Shown one piece after another: positions 27,001 through 36,487 of a DNA stretch of 64,000 nucleotides. Every line of letters begins with the position of its first letter. The first letter of the stretch is position 1. This DNA comes from Lewinellaceae bacterium (GTDB taxonomy: Bacteria; Bacteroidota; Bacteroidia; Chitinophagales; Saprospiraceae), in the NCBI GenBank assembly GCA_020636095.1, contig JACJYN010000003.1:1-64000 (forward strand), written 5' to 3'. The notes under the pieces were generated by a model. The model made no database searches. It was not told the DNA's origin and saw only the letters and a list, made by a program, of their open reading frames with translations. The position numbers and the translations under genes are program-made.

Positions 27001-27521
27001 AAAAAACGGGGAATATTCCTAAACAGCTCCACCAGGCCAACACCCTTGCAGCGCATTACCTCAAAGAGGACAATCCGGCCAAAGCGAAGAGGGCATTGGA
27101 GCAATGGGCGCTGCCAGCCCTGAACAGTACAGAAAGCCTAGACAGCAAAAGTTCGGTTTATAACAATCTGGGCATGGCTTACAAATACCTGGGGCAGCCG
27201 GGCGAAGCATACCGGTATCTGCAGGAAGCCTATGAACTGGCGCACTTCACAAAAAACATCGATCAACTCTATAATACCTCCTATAATCTTGGCCAGCTCT
27301 TCTATGGCCTATCTCGCCTGCCCCAGGCACTGGACTTTTTATTTGAAGCTGCAAAGCATGCCCGGAACATGGAAAATTTGGACGGCGAGCTTGAATTATT
27401 AATGCAACTGGCTCCATTATCCAATCAGTTAGGAGATTTTGAGAAGTCCCGGTACATTCAAACCCGGATCGATGAGATATGGACCCGGATACCGAAGTAT
27501 GATCCTAATGAAGGGTTTTAG
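24015..27521 (+). CDS. CHAT protease-STAND NTPase-TPR protein
   Basis: 1168 residues. Residues ~130-330 form a caspase-like CHAT domain with the catalytic dyad H194 (HFSGHG) and C243 (FLGACQT). The P-loop GFRGVGKTAF (~403-412) and LLLLDNYD (Walker B) mark a STAND-type ATPase at ~385-600. The last ~450 residues carry TPR-like helical repeats (IGRSIEHYRTGIRKAGEEGD, PGEAYRYLQEAYELAHF). The architecture matches NLR-like bacterial immune proteins in which ligand sensing by the TPRs activates a protease. Two small genes upstream (membrane, Zn-ribbon) and one downstream (27683) may be targets or partners. A likely target is not visible by motif. The neighbourhood (type I RM, DUF262 genes) supports defence. 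Confidence 0.85.
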   Translation: MNWINIRINVDHFPKIQSELLEAYRDLRFELEDGLDKINAQEWANMKEAMVEILIKSYDWKSLVAGDAEPRNIVLHHPGPTVLNLPWQEANPGLDWELVNYPNLFFSYSNVPITDAGPVSLSPLPLRVLVLISSPLDHQGRLDYEKEEAALREAFFPLEQAGIAELVITSSGSLEALERELNNNSYHILHFSGHGHYLQNQPYLLMEDPHTLFKKEVPAADLIQTIRKSRFGKDLQLAFLGACQTARGEGDAPANQGLAQQLIHAGIPAVVAMSMAVLDTAATAFSTTFYRGIVKGLALPEAVHAANQSVSQMMAASESGNELQRSIPRLYLGRKVERLFNPNPKEARKAEKKSFLPLRKSWEIKGLPEEASLTAQGLHFYGRRKAIEKAIQGIRDEKGIAVRGFRGVGKTAFAVNIGERLNAQYDVYYFDVATQAPEKAAQRLGLGHYRADSQHPANEENFQKPHLLLLDNYDFLILHPEGKDQWDGLIEYLAAIPAVKLILISTYETELFPKNDLVDLPLPHPPTTDFRQKFLDLCGNKRAGKGASAIASKVEEACCGNYGLLHHLFDKAEKEGQGISDLLMDERENKKYALEYSLKAFLHQLIQSLEPEVRKALFFLGYHPTPVTVAALKAQPVIADTDINDSLDILQGMALIEQGRDEIVGEQAWYVPDIIFRYLGVENLRNDEKDVQGFSQEAAGRYYADLVQKHDQRGHLEAAYKFAFLSKNKKLFLEVGPTWVDHLYGVHQYELARKMGEELCELLGSDTPTRLHNRLAITYRNLDRIGRSIEHYRTGIRKAGEEGDEELLLTLRSNYARVLTSAGRNQEAMQVAEEALSDALYKGNTKAEAVLYQTLAFLQVQEKSAYSQAIEYAQKAEHIYREEENWAGAAATLAPQIEIHLRQGNLPKARQLLDEGLELAALAKDPNIKARIQLINAKEQYIKGKYDEALSVLRPVVSFSTNSGDVQLQNEAQSLISRIQDENKEEILIDSLKKAQKTGNIPKQLHQANTLAAHYLKEDNPAKAKRALEQWALPALNSTESLDSKSSVYNNLGMAYKYLGQPGEAYRYLQEAYELAHFTKNIDQLYNTSYNLGQLFYGLSRLPQALDFLFEAAKHARNMENLDGELELLMQLAPLSNQLGDFEKSRYIQTRIDEIWTRIPKYDPNEGF

Positions 27522-27682
27522 AGTATCAATATACAACTTTGCTTTTCCCCATCATTGTACCCGCTGGCAACTTTTCCACTCTTTATCCGTAAAACCTTTA
27601 GAGCAAAAGCCCGGAATGGAAAGGACAGCGCTCCGCTTTCTCTGCTACCGAAACCATTTATCTACAAAAAATATAAGTAATC

Positions 27683-28138
27683 ATGAAACTGATCATTGGC
27701 ATGGCCAAATCCAATCTTAAACTAAATGACGGCCAATCCAGAAAGCTGGAGTTGGATTTTCTTCGACTGGCCTACGCAGTGCAAAGAGTGGAAGAAGTAG
27801 AAAAGGGCTACCTGATAGTAGCAACAGATAAGAGCAAGAAAAGAGCTGAGGGGTGGAAAGAAAAATACCAGCTGGATGGAGAGGTGGAGGTATTGGTAGC
27901 GAAACTAAATGAAAATGAACTCAAGTTGCTTAAATCCGAGAAGCAAGTAAACATAGAAGGCATGCTGGAGGGAACCACTGGCAAAGGCAAAAGTAAAAGG
28001 TCGATAGCTAAATTGGGGAAAAGTCTCCTCGAGGACGCACTGAAGCAGTACATCGAAGAAAAGGAAGCGACCACGGTTTGGGAGGGGGAATCACCACTGG
28101 GGATACAATGGGATTATTGTGGGCAATCAGATTCCTAA
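27683..28138 (+). CDS. Hypothetical protein after the CHAT gene
   Basis: 151 residues, charged, alpha/beta (MKLIIGMAKSNLKLNDGQSR, then GYLIVATDKSKKRAEGWKEKY), with a basic linker and an acidic helical C-terminal region (LLEDALKQYIEEKEAT). No recognised family, signal peptide or membrane span. It lies 160 bp after the CHAT gene and 80 bp before hsdM on the same strand, so it may belong to either group. Confidence 0.5.
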   Translation: MKLIIGMAKSNLKLNDGQSRKLELDFLRLAYAVQRVEEVEKGYLIVATDKSKKRAEGWKEKYQLDGEVEVLVAKLNENELKLLKSEKQVNIEGMLEGTTGKGKSKRSIAKLGKSLLEDALKQYIEEKEATTVWEGESPLGIQWDYCGQSDS

Positions 28139-28217
28139 AAAGACATCTCCACACACGCACACAATCCCGCTTTTTTCCCTATTATTGCTCATGCGCTAAA
28201 CCGGAAAAAACAACCAG

Positions 28218-30973
28218 ATGGCCATCAAAAAATCCGAACTGTACAGCTCTCTCTGGAAAAGCTGCGACGAACTACGCGGCAGCATGGACGCTAGCCAGTA
28301 CAAGGACTACGTGCTGGTGCTGCTCTTCATGAAGTACGTATCTGATAAAGGCGACCGGCTGGTGGACATCCCCGAGGGTGCCAGTTTTAAGGACATGGCC
28401 AAGCTCAAGGGGCAGTCGGATATCGGAGACAAGATCAACAAGATCATCGGGGAGCTGGCCAAGGCCAATGACCTGACCAACATCATCACGGTTGCAGATT
28501 TCAACGACGATGAAAAGCTGGGCAAGGGCAAGGACAAGGTGGACCGGCTGAGCAACCTGATCGAAATCTTCGAGCACGAGGCGCTCGACTTCAGTAGCAA
28601 CCGGGCGGAGAACGACGACATCCTGGGCGACGCCTACGAATACCTGATGCGCCACTTTGCTACCGAAAGCGGGAAGAGCAAAGGGCAATTCTATACGCCG
28701 GCGGAGGTGTCGCGCATTATGGCCAAGGTGATTGGGATCGAGCGCTCGAAGAGCCAGTCGGAGACCCTCTGCGACCCGACCTGCGGCTCGGGCTCGCTGC
28801 TCCTCAAGGCGGCGGATGAAGCCGCACGGCATCTCCATCTACGGGCAGGAGAACGACAACGCCACCCGCGCCCTGGCGGTGATGAACATGTGGCTGCACG
28901 GCAGCCCTTCCGCCGAGATCGTGCAGGGCAACACCTTACCGACCCGCTGTTCCTGGACGAACGGACGGGACAGCTGAAAACGTTTGATTATGCGGTGGCC
29001 AACCCGCCGTTCAGCTATAAATCGTGGAGCAATGGGGTGGACACGGAGAACGACAAATTCAAGCGCTTCGAGGGTTCGGCGTTCCGCCGGTAAAAACAGG
29101 GGACTATGCGTTTCTCCTGCACCTGGTCAAATCGCTAAAAAGCACCGGCAAGGCAGCCATCATTATGCCGCTCGGCGTATTGTTCCGGGGAAATGCGGAG
29201 GCGGAGATTCGCAAGAACCTGCTCCGGCGGGGGTACCTCAAAGGCATCATCGGGCTGCCGCCCAACCTGTTCTACGGGACGAGCATCGCCGCCTGCATCA
29301 TCATTATCGACAAGGAAAACGCTGCCGGGCGCAAAGGGGTATTCCTGATCGACGCCAGCCGGGGCTATAGGAAAGACGGCAACAAAAACCGCCTGCGCGC
29401 GCAGGACATGCACCGGATCGTGGATGTCTTCAAAAAGCAGCTGGAATGGCCCAAATATAGCCGGATGGTGCCCCTGGCGGAGATCGCCGATCCCAAAAAC
29501 GACTACAACCTCAACATCCCGCGCTACATCGACAGCCAGGAAGAGGAAGACATTCAGGACATCGGCGCCCACCTGCAGGGCGGCATTCCGGATAGGGACG
29601 TGACCGCGCTCAACCCATACTGGAAGGTCTATCCCAACCTGCAGGTGGACTTGTTACAGCCCAACGAACGGCCGGGCTACTGGGACCTGAAAATGAAAAA
29701 AGACGACATCAGGCGCTGCATCTTCGAGCACCCCGATTTCATCGTCTTCACCCGGGAAATGGAAACGGTATTCGAACACTGGAAAACCGGGAACGCCGCT
29801 TTCCTGAAAAGCCTGGAAGCGGAATGCCATCCCAAGGCCGTCATCCACCGCACCTCCGAGGAACTGCTGCAAGCCTACCACGGCAAGCCCCTGGTCGATA
29901 AATACAATGTCTATCAGCACCTGATGGACTACTGGGCCGAAACCATGCAGGACGACTTGTACGAGCTATCGGCCGACGGATGGGCGGCAGGCAACGTGGT
30001 GAAGCGCCTGGTCAAAAAAAGCAAAAAAGGTGGCAAGGAGGTGGAGAAGGAGGTATCCGGCATAGCAGGACTGGAAGGGCAACTGCTACCCCCGGAACTC
30101 CTCATTCAGGAGTACTTCGCCGAAGCGCAGGAGGCGATCCGCCAACTGGAAAGCAAGCTGGAAGCGGCAGTGGCCGAACAGGAAGAGCTGCTTGAAGAAC
30201 ACGGGGGCGAAGAAGGCGCCATGCAGGACGTTTCCAGCAAGAAGGATGCCGAACAGGCGCAAGACGATTACACCATACAGGCCTGGAAGGCCTACATGCC
30301 GGAAACGTATAAACCCTTCGAGGCGCTTTACGAAAGATACCGGAAGGGTGAAGAAGCCCTGGTGAAAGCCCACAGCCACCCTTACCTGGCCAACTTGAAA
30401 AACAGCCGGGGAAGTTTTACCCAAAAAGCCCTGAAGGACCGCCTGGATGCCGGACCGCCGGACGAGGAGCGGCAGGTGCTGGAAGACTACCTAAATACCG
30501 GCAAAGCGGTGAGCGCCAGTAAAAGGACCATCAATGTCCAACTCAAGGAGGCCTTTGGCAAGCTGCAACAGTTGATCACCGAAAAACCGGAAGCCGATTA
30601 CCTCCTGGAACTGTCCGTCGTCATCCGCTACCTGGAGCTGCTGGGGCAAGAGTCGCAATGCAAATCGGACATCAAAGCAGCGCAGGCGGAGCTGGAGGTG
30701 AAAGTGATTCAGCAGTACCCCCAACTCAGCCTCGAAGAGATCAAAACCCTGGCGGTGGACAAAAAGTGGATGGCAGGCCTGCACTCTCGCATCCAAACCG
30801 AGATGGACGGCGTCAGCCACCGCCTGGCCGAGCGCATCCGGGAGCTGGCGGAACGCTACGAAACGCCAATGCCCCTACAGGCAGAGGAGGTGGGCCGCCT
30901 CGCTAAAAAGGTGCAGGGACACCTGGAACAAATGGGGTATGAGCCCGTACAACACAATATACTCGCATCATAA
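28218..30973 (+). pseudogene. hsdM: Type I restriction-modification methyltransferase HsdM, three frameshifts
   Basis: The N-terminal HsdM helical domain (SELYSSLWKSCDELRGSMD) is followed by the N6-adenine methylase core: GQFYTPAEVSRIMAKV, then CDPTCGSGSLLL (SAM-binding), and VANPPFSY (NPPF catalytic motif). A long C-terminal extension (~29700-30973) is helical with coiled-coil character. The frame changes near 28812, 28933 and 29075. In each case one or two bases are missing from a C or G run (for example gaggggttc expected, gagggttc seen). Restoring these bases gives one ~918-residue protein. Either a decayed gene or sequence errors. First gene of the RM operon; hsdS begins 12 bp after its stop. 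Confidence 0.8.
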
Positions 30974-30985
30974 ATATTACAAGCC

Positions 30986-32224
30986 ATGGCAGCAGATCGT
31001 ATTCCCGAAGGGTTTCAGCAGACGGAGGTGGGGGTGATTCCGGGGGATTGGGATTGCTTACCAATAAGTGAAATTTTTGATTTCAAACAGGGAATTCAAT
31101 GCCCTGTAGAAAATCAATATAAAATTGACAGGCCAGATCTCAAGAGGTTTATTAGAATAGTTGACTTAACTCAAAAAGATGAGCCAGCAAGATATATTTT
31201 AGACCCTGGTTCTAGTCATCATGTGGATAGGGACGATCTATTCATGGTTCGCTACGGTTCACCTGGGTTACTAGGATATGGTTATAAAGGAGTAATTGCA
31301 AATAACTTATTTAGACTTGTTCCCAAAAAAAAATTAGTCAATCAATTTTACCTTCATCTTTTAACTCAAAAGAGATCAGAAATCATTGGCGTGTCGGGAT
31401 CATCAACTATGCCGGCAATCAACTTCTCTACATTGCGTACGCTTTATCTTATAGCACCATCTATCGCCGAGCAAACCGCCATTGCCGCCGCCCTGAGCGA
31501 TATGGACGCCCTGATCGAAAGCCTGGAGCGGCTGATCGGCAAGAAGCAGGCGATGAAGCAGGGGGCGATGCAGGAGTTGCTGACGGGGAAAAGGCGGCTG
31601 GCGGGATTTGGGGCAGGCAAGGGGATGCGAAGGACGGAGGTGGGGGTGGTGCCGGGGGATTGGGAGGTAACTACATTAGCAAACTGCTGTTCCCTCTCAA
31701 AAAAAAGAATTAATCCTCAATCTTCTGAAGAAGTATATAAATGTGTTGAATTAGAACATATTTCTTCAGAAACCGGAAGGCTTATTGATATTTCTGACAC
31801 CAAAAATCTAAAAAGCCTAAAGGCAGTTTTTCAAAAAGGTGATACTCTTTTTGGAAAGTTAAGACCGTATCTTCGAAAATATCTATTTGCAGAATTTGAT
31901 GGAGTTTGCAGTACCGAAATTTGGGTGTTAAAGCCAAATGAAAGGATTCATGATAAATGGCTTTATTATGTCATCCAGACAGATAGGATCATTGATGCGG
32001 CCAATCAATCAGAAGGAACCAAAATGCCGAGAGCCGATTGGGCACTTGTTAGCTCAACGACAATTCCACTTCCCCAAACCCTCGCCGAGCAGCGCGCCAT
32101 CGCCCGCACTCTTTCCGACATGGACGCGGAGATCGGGCAATTGGAGGCGCAGCTGGCGAAGTACCGGCGGGTGAAGGAGGGGATGATGCAGGAGTTGCTG
32201 ACGGGGAAAAAGAGGTTGGTATGA
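30986..32224 (+). CDS. hsdS: Type I restriction-modification specificity subunit HsdS
   Basis: 412 residues with two target-recognition halves. Each starts with a near-repeat (TEVGVIPGDW at ~12, TEVGVVPGDW at ~215) and ends with a conserved helix (QGAMQELLTGKRRLAG at ~190; EGMMQELLTGKKRLV at the C-terminus). The variable TRD segments (31070-31450, 31670-32060) are AT-rich, against GC-rich conserved segments, as expected for TRDs exchanged by recombination. The frame is intact although its partners are frameshifted. Stop and next start overlap as ATGA at 32221. Confidence 0.9.
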   Translation: MAADRIPEGFQQTEVGVIPGDWDCLPISEIFDFKQGIQCPVENQYKIDRPDLKRFIRIVDLTQKDEPARYILDPGSSHHVDRDDLFMVRYGSPGLLGYGYKGVIANNLFRLVPKKKLVNQFYLHLLTQKRSEIIGVSGSSTMPAINFSTLRTLYLIAPSIAEQTAIAAALSDMDALIESLERLIGKKQAMKQGAMQELLTGKRRLAGFGAGKGMRRTEVGVVPGDWEVTTLANCCSLSKKRINPQSSEEVYKCVELEHISSETGRLIDISDTKNLKSLKAVFQKGDTLFGKLRPYLRKYLFAEFDGVCSTEIWVLKPNERIHDKWLYYVIQTDRIIDAANQSEGTKMPRADWALVSSTTIPLPQTLAEQRAIARTLSDMDAEIGQLEAQLAKYRRVKEGMMQELLTGKKRLV

Positions 32225-34038
32225 ACACACCGACTACTTTTGAAATGCGGCCCGTGGCCAGCCTGCAAGGGCTGAGTTTCTTTGTCGATGATTACCAACG
32301 GGGATACCGGTGGACAGTGCAGCAGGTGCTAGACATTTTGGAAGACATTCGTAAGTTCGACTTATCGCAGGAGGCTTTTTATTGCTTACAGCCTTTGGTG
32401 GTGAAAAACCGGAAACCCGACAGAGAAGAGTATGAGGTCATTGACGGGCAACAGCGCCTGACTACCATTTATCTTATTTTGAAGATCATCGGCGAGCCAC
32501 TGTATACGATACAGTATGAAACACGTAGAAAAAGCGCTGATTTTTTGGAGGAAATTAAGAGGCACCTGATAGGTTACGTGTTAACCAAAAAGGACGTAAC
32601 AGACCTTTCCGCCAAAACCCTGACCCCAAAAATCAACGAAAAGTGGAAAGCATTTCTCAAAGAGGGAGATCGCAAGGATTACGATAAAATTGACAACTAC
32701 CATTTTTTCATGGCCTACCTGACCATAGACAGATGGTTCATAGAGGGGAAAGTTGAAAAGGAAAAGTTTTTAAAACAACTGGAAACCTATACCCATTTCA
32801 TCTGGTACGAAGACGAACAGCATGATAATTCCATAGAGGTTTTTACCAACCTCAATAGCGGCAAGACCGAACTAACCAATGCCGAACTGATCAAGGCGCT
32901 GTTTGTGGATGCCCGAAAAGATGCAAACCCTGAAGTCCGGCAACTGCGGCAGATTGAACTTGCTGCGGAGTGGGATCAAATTGAGCAGCAACTAAACGAT
33001 GATGCTTTTTGGTATTTCATTAGTAACGAGAAAGATAAAACGAAGTATCCTACGCGCATTGATTTTCTATTTGAAATCATCGCAGGAAAACCACCTAAGC
33101 AAAATCCTGACCCGCTTTTCACCTATAGGAAATATGCTCTTAAAGAAATTGAATTGGATTGGAAAAGGGTAAAAACCCTTTTTCTAAAGCTTAGGGAATG
33201 GTTCGAGGATAGAAGGCTGTATCACTTAATCGGCTTCATTATTGATCGGAAGATCAGGACAATTGAAAAGCTTGTCGAAGAGCGGGATAAAGAGCAAAGC
33301 AAAACAAACTTCAAAGAAGCTCTCAAGAATATAATTGCAGAAAAGTTCTCCAGCTACAGCTTACCGGAACTGCAATACCCGGATAAGAAATGTGAGGATG
33401 TTTTGTTGCTTTTCAACATCGAAACCTATCAAAACAGCGAAGCCCAGTTCCGATTTCCCTTTGACCAATTCAAAACCCAAAAATGGAGCCTTGAGCATAT
33501 TCATGCCCAGAATGCGCAAAAATTGCATACCGCTGGAGAACTAAAAAACTGGGTGACAGATTTGGAAGGGATATTGGAGTTTTGGGGAGGTAATGATCCG
33601 GAATTGAGAAATTCAGTTGAGGATAAAATAAAAGGATTGACTGAATTGCTAAAACATGTGGATGACCAGGCAGAATTGACCGATGAACAGTCAAACCTTC
33701 GTGATGAGGTTGACAGCCGGACAGCCGATTTTTTCGAGAAACATAGCATAAACAATCTTACTTTACTCGATGGCCCGACCAATAGCGCACTGGGCAACAA
33801 GCCTTTCAAAGAAAAACGCAGGGAGATCATCGAGATCGACAAGAAGGGCTATGTTGATAAACAAAAGGTGTTCATCCCCCTTTGCACCCGCTATGCTTTC
33901 CTGAAATACTATTCCAAAGATTTACAGCATCTGGACTACTGGAATTACCAGGATCGGCAGGATTACCTGGCGCACATACAAAAGACACTTCAACCCTATT
34001 TACCGGAAAAAGAGGACGCCGATGGATCAAGAAACTGA
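32221..34038 (+). CDS. DUF262/DUF1524 protein (GmrSD-like)
   Basis: 605 residues. The N-terminal DUF262 has YQRGYRW (25-31) and VIDGQQRLTT (D75-R79), the DGQQR nucleotide-binding or hydrolysis motif. VFTNLNSGKTELTNAELIKALF is the second conserved DUF262 block. Near residue 420 LEHIHAQN fits the His-containing DUF1524 HNH-like nuclease motif. Relatives such as GmrSD restrict modified phage DNA, and DUF262 proteins are also found as extra genes in type I RM loci. It starts at the hsdS stop and overlaps the next DUF262 gene by 17 bp, so it is a member of the operon. Confidence 0.85.
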   Translation: MNTPTTFEMRPVASLQGLSFFVDDYQRGYRWTVQQVLDILEDIRKFDLSQEAFYCLQPLVVKNRKPDREEYEVIDGQQRLTTIYLILKIIGEPLYTIQYETRRKSADFLEEIKRHLIGYVLTKKDVTDLSAKTLTPKINEKWKAFLKEGDRKDYDKIDNYHFFMAYLTIDRWFIEGKVEKEKFLKQLETYTHFIWYEDEQHDNSIEVFTNLNSGKTELTNAELIKALFVDARKDANPEVRQLRQIELAAEWDQIEQQLNDDAFWYFISNEKDKTKYPTRIDFLFEIIAGKPPKQNPDPLFTYRKYALKEIELDWKRVKTLFLKLREWFEDRRLYHLIGFIIDRKIRTIEKLVEERDKEQSKTNFKEALKNIIAEKFSSYSLPELQYPDKKCEDVLLLFNIETYQNSEAQFRFPFDQFKTQKWSLEHIHAQNAQKLHTAGELKNWVTDLEGILEFWGGNDPELRNSVEDKIKGLTELLKHVDDQAELTDEQSNLRDEVDSRTADFFEKHSINNLTLLDGPTNSALGNKPFKEKRREIIEIDKKGYVDKQKVFIPLCTRYAFLKYYSKDLQHLDYWNYQDRQDYLAHIQKTLQPYLPEKEDADGSRN

Positions 34039-36487
34039 AACCACCTTTTGGGAATTGATAAATAGGCACTGCATTGAAATACCCATCATTCAGCGCGACT
34101 ATGCACAGGGGCGGGATAATGCCAAGGCAGCGGATATTCGAAAGGGTTTTGTGGCACGGTTGAAGGCCGCCCTCACCGGAGAGGATAAGAAAGCCTTGCA
34201 CCTCAATTTCGTTTATGGCAAATTAAAAGGAGTAAAGCACGCAAGCAAACAGGCCTCCGGCCAACAGGCGGTCAAAGCCATGCTGAGTGCAGCAAAGGCA
34301 TACTCCCACGACCTGGGCCTCAAATTGGACTTCACCATAGAACCTTCCTCTTCTAATAGTAATGGACAAAACGCAATCAGCTTTGTCCCTCTCGACGGAC
34401 AGCAGCGGCTTACTACGCTGTACCTCCTGCACTGGTATCTCTTGCAGCGGCTGGGGAAAAAAGAAGAACTATCAACACTGAAAAATTTCACCTATCGCGT
34501 CCGCCCCAGTTCTAAGGATTTTTGCGCTGCTCTATCCGAAAAACCTGTTGAGATTGGGAAAGATGATATGCCATCCAGGCAAATCAAGGATGCCCCCTGG
34601 TACTTCAGCTACTGGTCAAAAGACCCTACGGTTTCCGGCATGCTTCGAATGCTGGATGAGATTCATGAGCAATTCAAAAATGAAGAACCGGCACAGATCG
34701 AATCATCCTGGGAATCATTGACTACAGGGAAAATCACCTTCTCCTTTCTCGACCTCGAAGAGCATCAGCTCACTGATGACCTCTATATCAGGATGAATGC
34801 AAGGGGAAAACCTCTGACTGAATTTGAAAACTTTAAAGCCTGGCTGATCGATTATGTTCATCAGGCTCATCAGACTCATCAGGCTCATCAGGCTCATCAG
34901 GAAAAAATAACCATTGAGCCTGAGAATTGGAAGGTCAGGCTGGATACCATTTGGACCGACTTATTCTGGGCTAATAAAGCGGACAATGATTATACGGTGG
35001 ACCGGGCTTACCTGAATTTCTTTCGGAATATGGCGCAGATCTTTCTGGTGCGTGAAGAGGGCTTTAAACCTGATGGGGCATCTGAAGATTCCTCAAAAAA
35101 TGGGGATAATGCCTCTTTGCTTGCCACCACTAAAAATCAAGACGGCGAATATTTATACCTACCGAATAGCCTTTATAAAGAATTGGGCGTCTTTTCAGAA
35201 AAGAAAAACCTGAATGAACTTTTTTGTATTCTTGATCAATTTACTCAGAAAGAATACGGTCAGAAGCAGTTGGAAGATTGGATAGCTGGCATCGATTTTT
35301 CTTATGATGAAAAGCATACACCTACTTCGTTATTCAAGCGGTTTATTGGCGGAGGCATGTCCTATTCTGATAAGGTTCGTTTTTATGGATTGATGCAATA
35401 TCTCCTCACCTGTACCTGTAAACAAAACAAAATAGATTCACAGAAATCAAGCCTGTCCAGTTGGATGCGGGTGGTGAGGAATCTGGTGGAGAACTCACAG
35501 ATCGACAGCATTGAAACCTTTTCCCGGGCGATAAAGAGTATTAGGAATATAGGAGAGGGCTGTTTGGATATTTATGCGTATTTGGAAGATGATAAAAAAG
35601 AGCTTACAGGTTTTGCAAGAGAACAGGTAACAGAAGAACGGACTAAAGCGAAACTGATACGGAAAGACATCCGATGGGAAGAAAAGTTATTGGAAGCTGA
35701 AAACCACTCTGTATTTCGAGGTTACATTTCATTTTTGCTCCCAGGGAAAGAAAATGAAGATATTTATTATTTTGAGAACATTTCAGAGGCCGCCAGGGAG
35801 GTGTTCCGGGAAGGAAGCGAGTACAGAAATGAATATCTCTTGATGCGAGCTGTACTTACGGAAATGGAAACCAATACCAATAAAATTATTCTTCAAGACA
35901 CCAGACAGAATTGGCAAAGCCTATTGCAGGAAGAAAAAATCCAACAAGCGGTTTATTCTGTTTTAAAAAAGCTACTCAATAAAGAAAACAAAAGTGCTGC
36001 TCTCCAGCAAATTGTTAATGATTTTCAGAATGAGCATCCTCTGTGGAGGTATTATATAGTGAAAAACCCAGCTTTGTTAAACTCCCACACAAATACCAGG
36101 AAGGTAAAGGAATATTGGGGGCAGTATTATCTCTATAATAAATCAACCTGGATCAATAACGAAAACCAGATCCTACTCTCAAATTACCGAAACGAGATAA
36201 TTACACAAAGTTGTAAAGGCCTTGGATTAATAAACGATAGAGACCATGAATGGTGGGTCATCAAAGGAGAGAAACACACCTTCTACAGGGGCAGAATAAT
36301 CACTCTTCGCGCTCCAATAAATTTAGAGATTGAATTTCACCCTGATAGCATTGTTTTCAAGACTCAAAAAGAAAATTCGGTAGTATTATATATGACTGTT
36401 ACCTATCCGAATGAAAGATCAGGCATTGCAGAAGCTTTAGAAATGATAAAGGAAATGATTGAAAAGGCAAAAGCACTCCCATCATGA
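34022..36487 (+). CDS. Second DUF262 protein
   Basis: 821 residues. IIQRDYAQGR (~22-31) and LDGQQRLTT (~125-132) are the DUF262 motifs, separated by a longer insert than in the preceding gene. DDLYIRMNARGKPLTEFENFKAW (~255-277) is the typical third block. The C-terminal half has no clear HNH motif by eye. At ~280-292 a tandem HQAHQTHQAHQAHQ repeat is encoded by four 9-bp units. Start lies inside the preceding gene; its stop overlaps the hsdR ATG (ATGA). Probable role: nucleotide-dependent partner of the upstream DUF262/HNH protein. Confidence 0.8.
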   Translation: MDQETETTFWELINRHCIEIPIIQRDYAQGRDNAKAADIRKGFVARLKAALTGEDKKALHLNFVYGKLKGVKHASKQASGQQAVKAMLSAAKAYSHDLGLKLDFTIEPSSSNSNGQNAISFVPLDGQQRLTTLYLLHWYLLQRLGKKEELSTLKNFTYRVRPSSKDFCAALSEKPVEIGKDDMPSRQIKDAPWYFSYWSKDPTVSGMLRMLDEIHEQFKNEEPAQIESSWESLTTGKITFSFLDLEEHQLTDDLYIRMNARGKPLTEFENFKAWLIDYVHQAHQTHQAHQAHQEKITIEPENWKVRLDTIWTDLFWANKADNDYTVDRAYLNFFRNMAQIFLVREEGFKPDGASEDSSKNGDNASLLATTKNQDGEYLYLPNSLYKELGVFSEKKNLNELFCILDQFTQKEYGQKQLEDWIAGIDFSYDEKHTPTSLFKRFIGGGMSYSDKVRFYGLMQYLLTCTCKQNKIDSQKSSLSSWMRVVRNLVENSQIDSIETFSRAIKSIRNIGEGCLDIYAYLEDDKKELTGFAREQVTEERTKAKLIRKDIRWEEKLLEAENHSVFRGYISFLLPGKENEDIYYFENISEAAREVFREGSEYRNEYLLMRAVLTEMETNTNKIILQDTRQNWQSLLQEEKIQQAVYSVLKKLLNKENKSAALQQIVNDFQNEHPLWRYYIVKNPALLNSHTNTRKVKEYWGQYYLYNKSTWINNENQILLSNYRNEIITQSCKGLGLINDRDHEWWVIKGEKHTFYRGRIITLRAPINLEIEFHPDSIVFKTQKENSVVLYMTVTYPNERSGIAEALEMIKEMIEKAKALPS
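34859..34901 (+). repeat. 9-bp tandem repeat (catcaggct) within the DUF262 gene
   Basis: About 4.7 units of catcaggct, one with a single change (catcagact), encode the HQA/HQT repeats. Length changes by whole units keep the frame. Confidence 0.85.

Noticed and set aside
28800..29100. Programmed frameshifting in hsdM
   Set aside because: Three separate changes in 300 bp without slippery heptamers, and the same pattern in hsdR; errors or decay explain it better.
30986..32224. Invertible, phase-variable hsdS
   Set aside because: Only one hsdS, no recombinase or inverted partial hsdS copy nearby; the internal repeats are the normal two-half structure.
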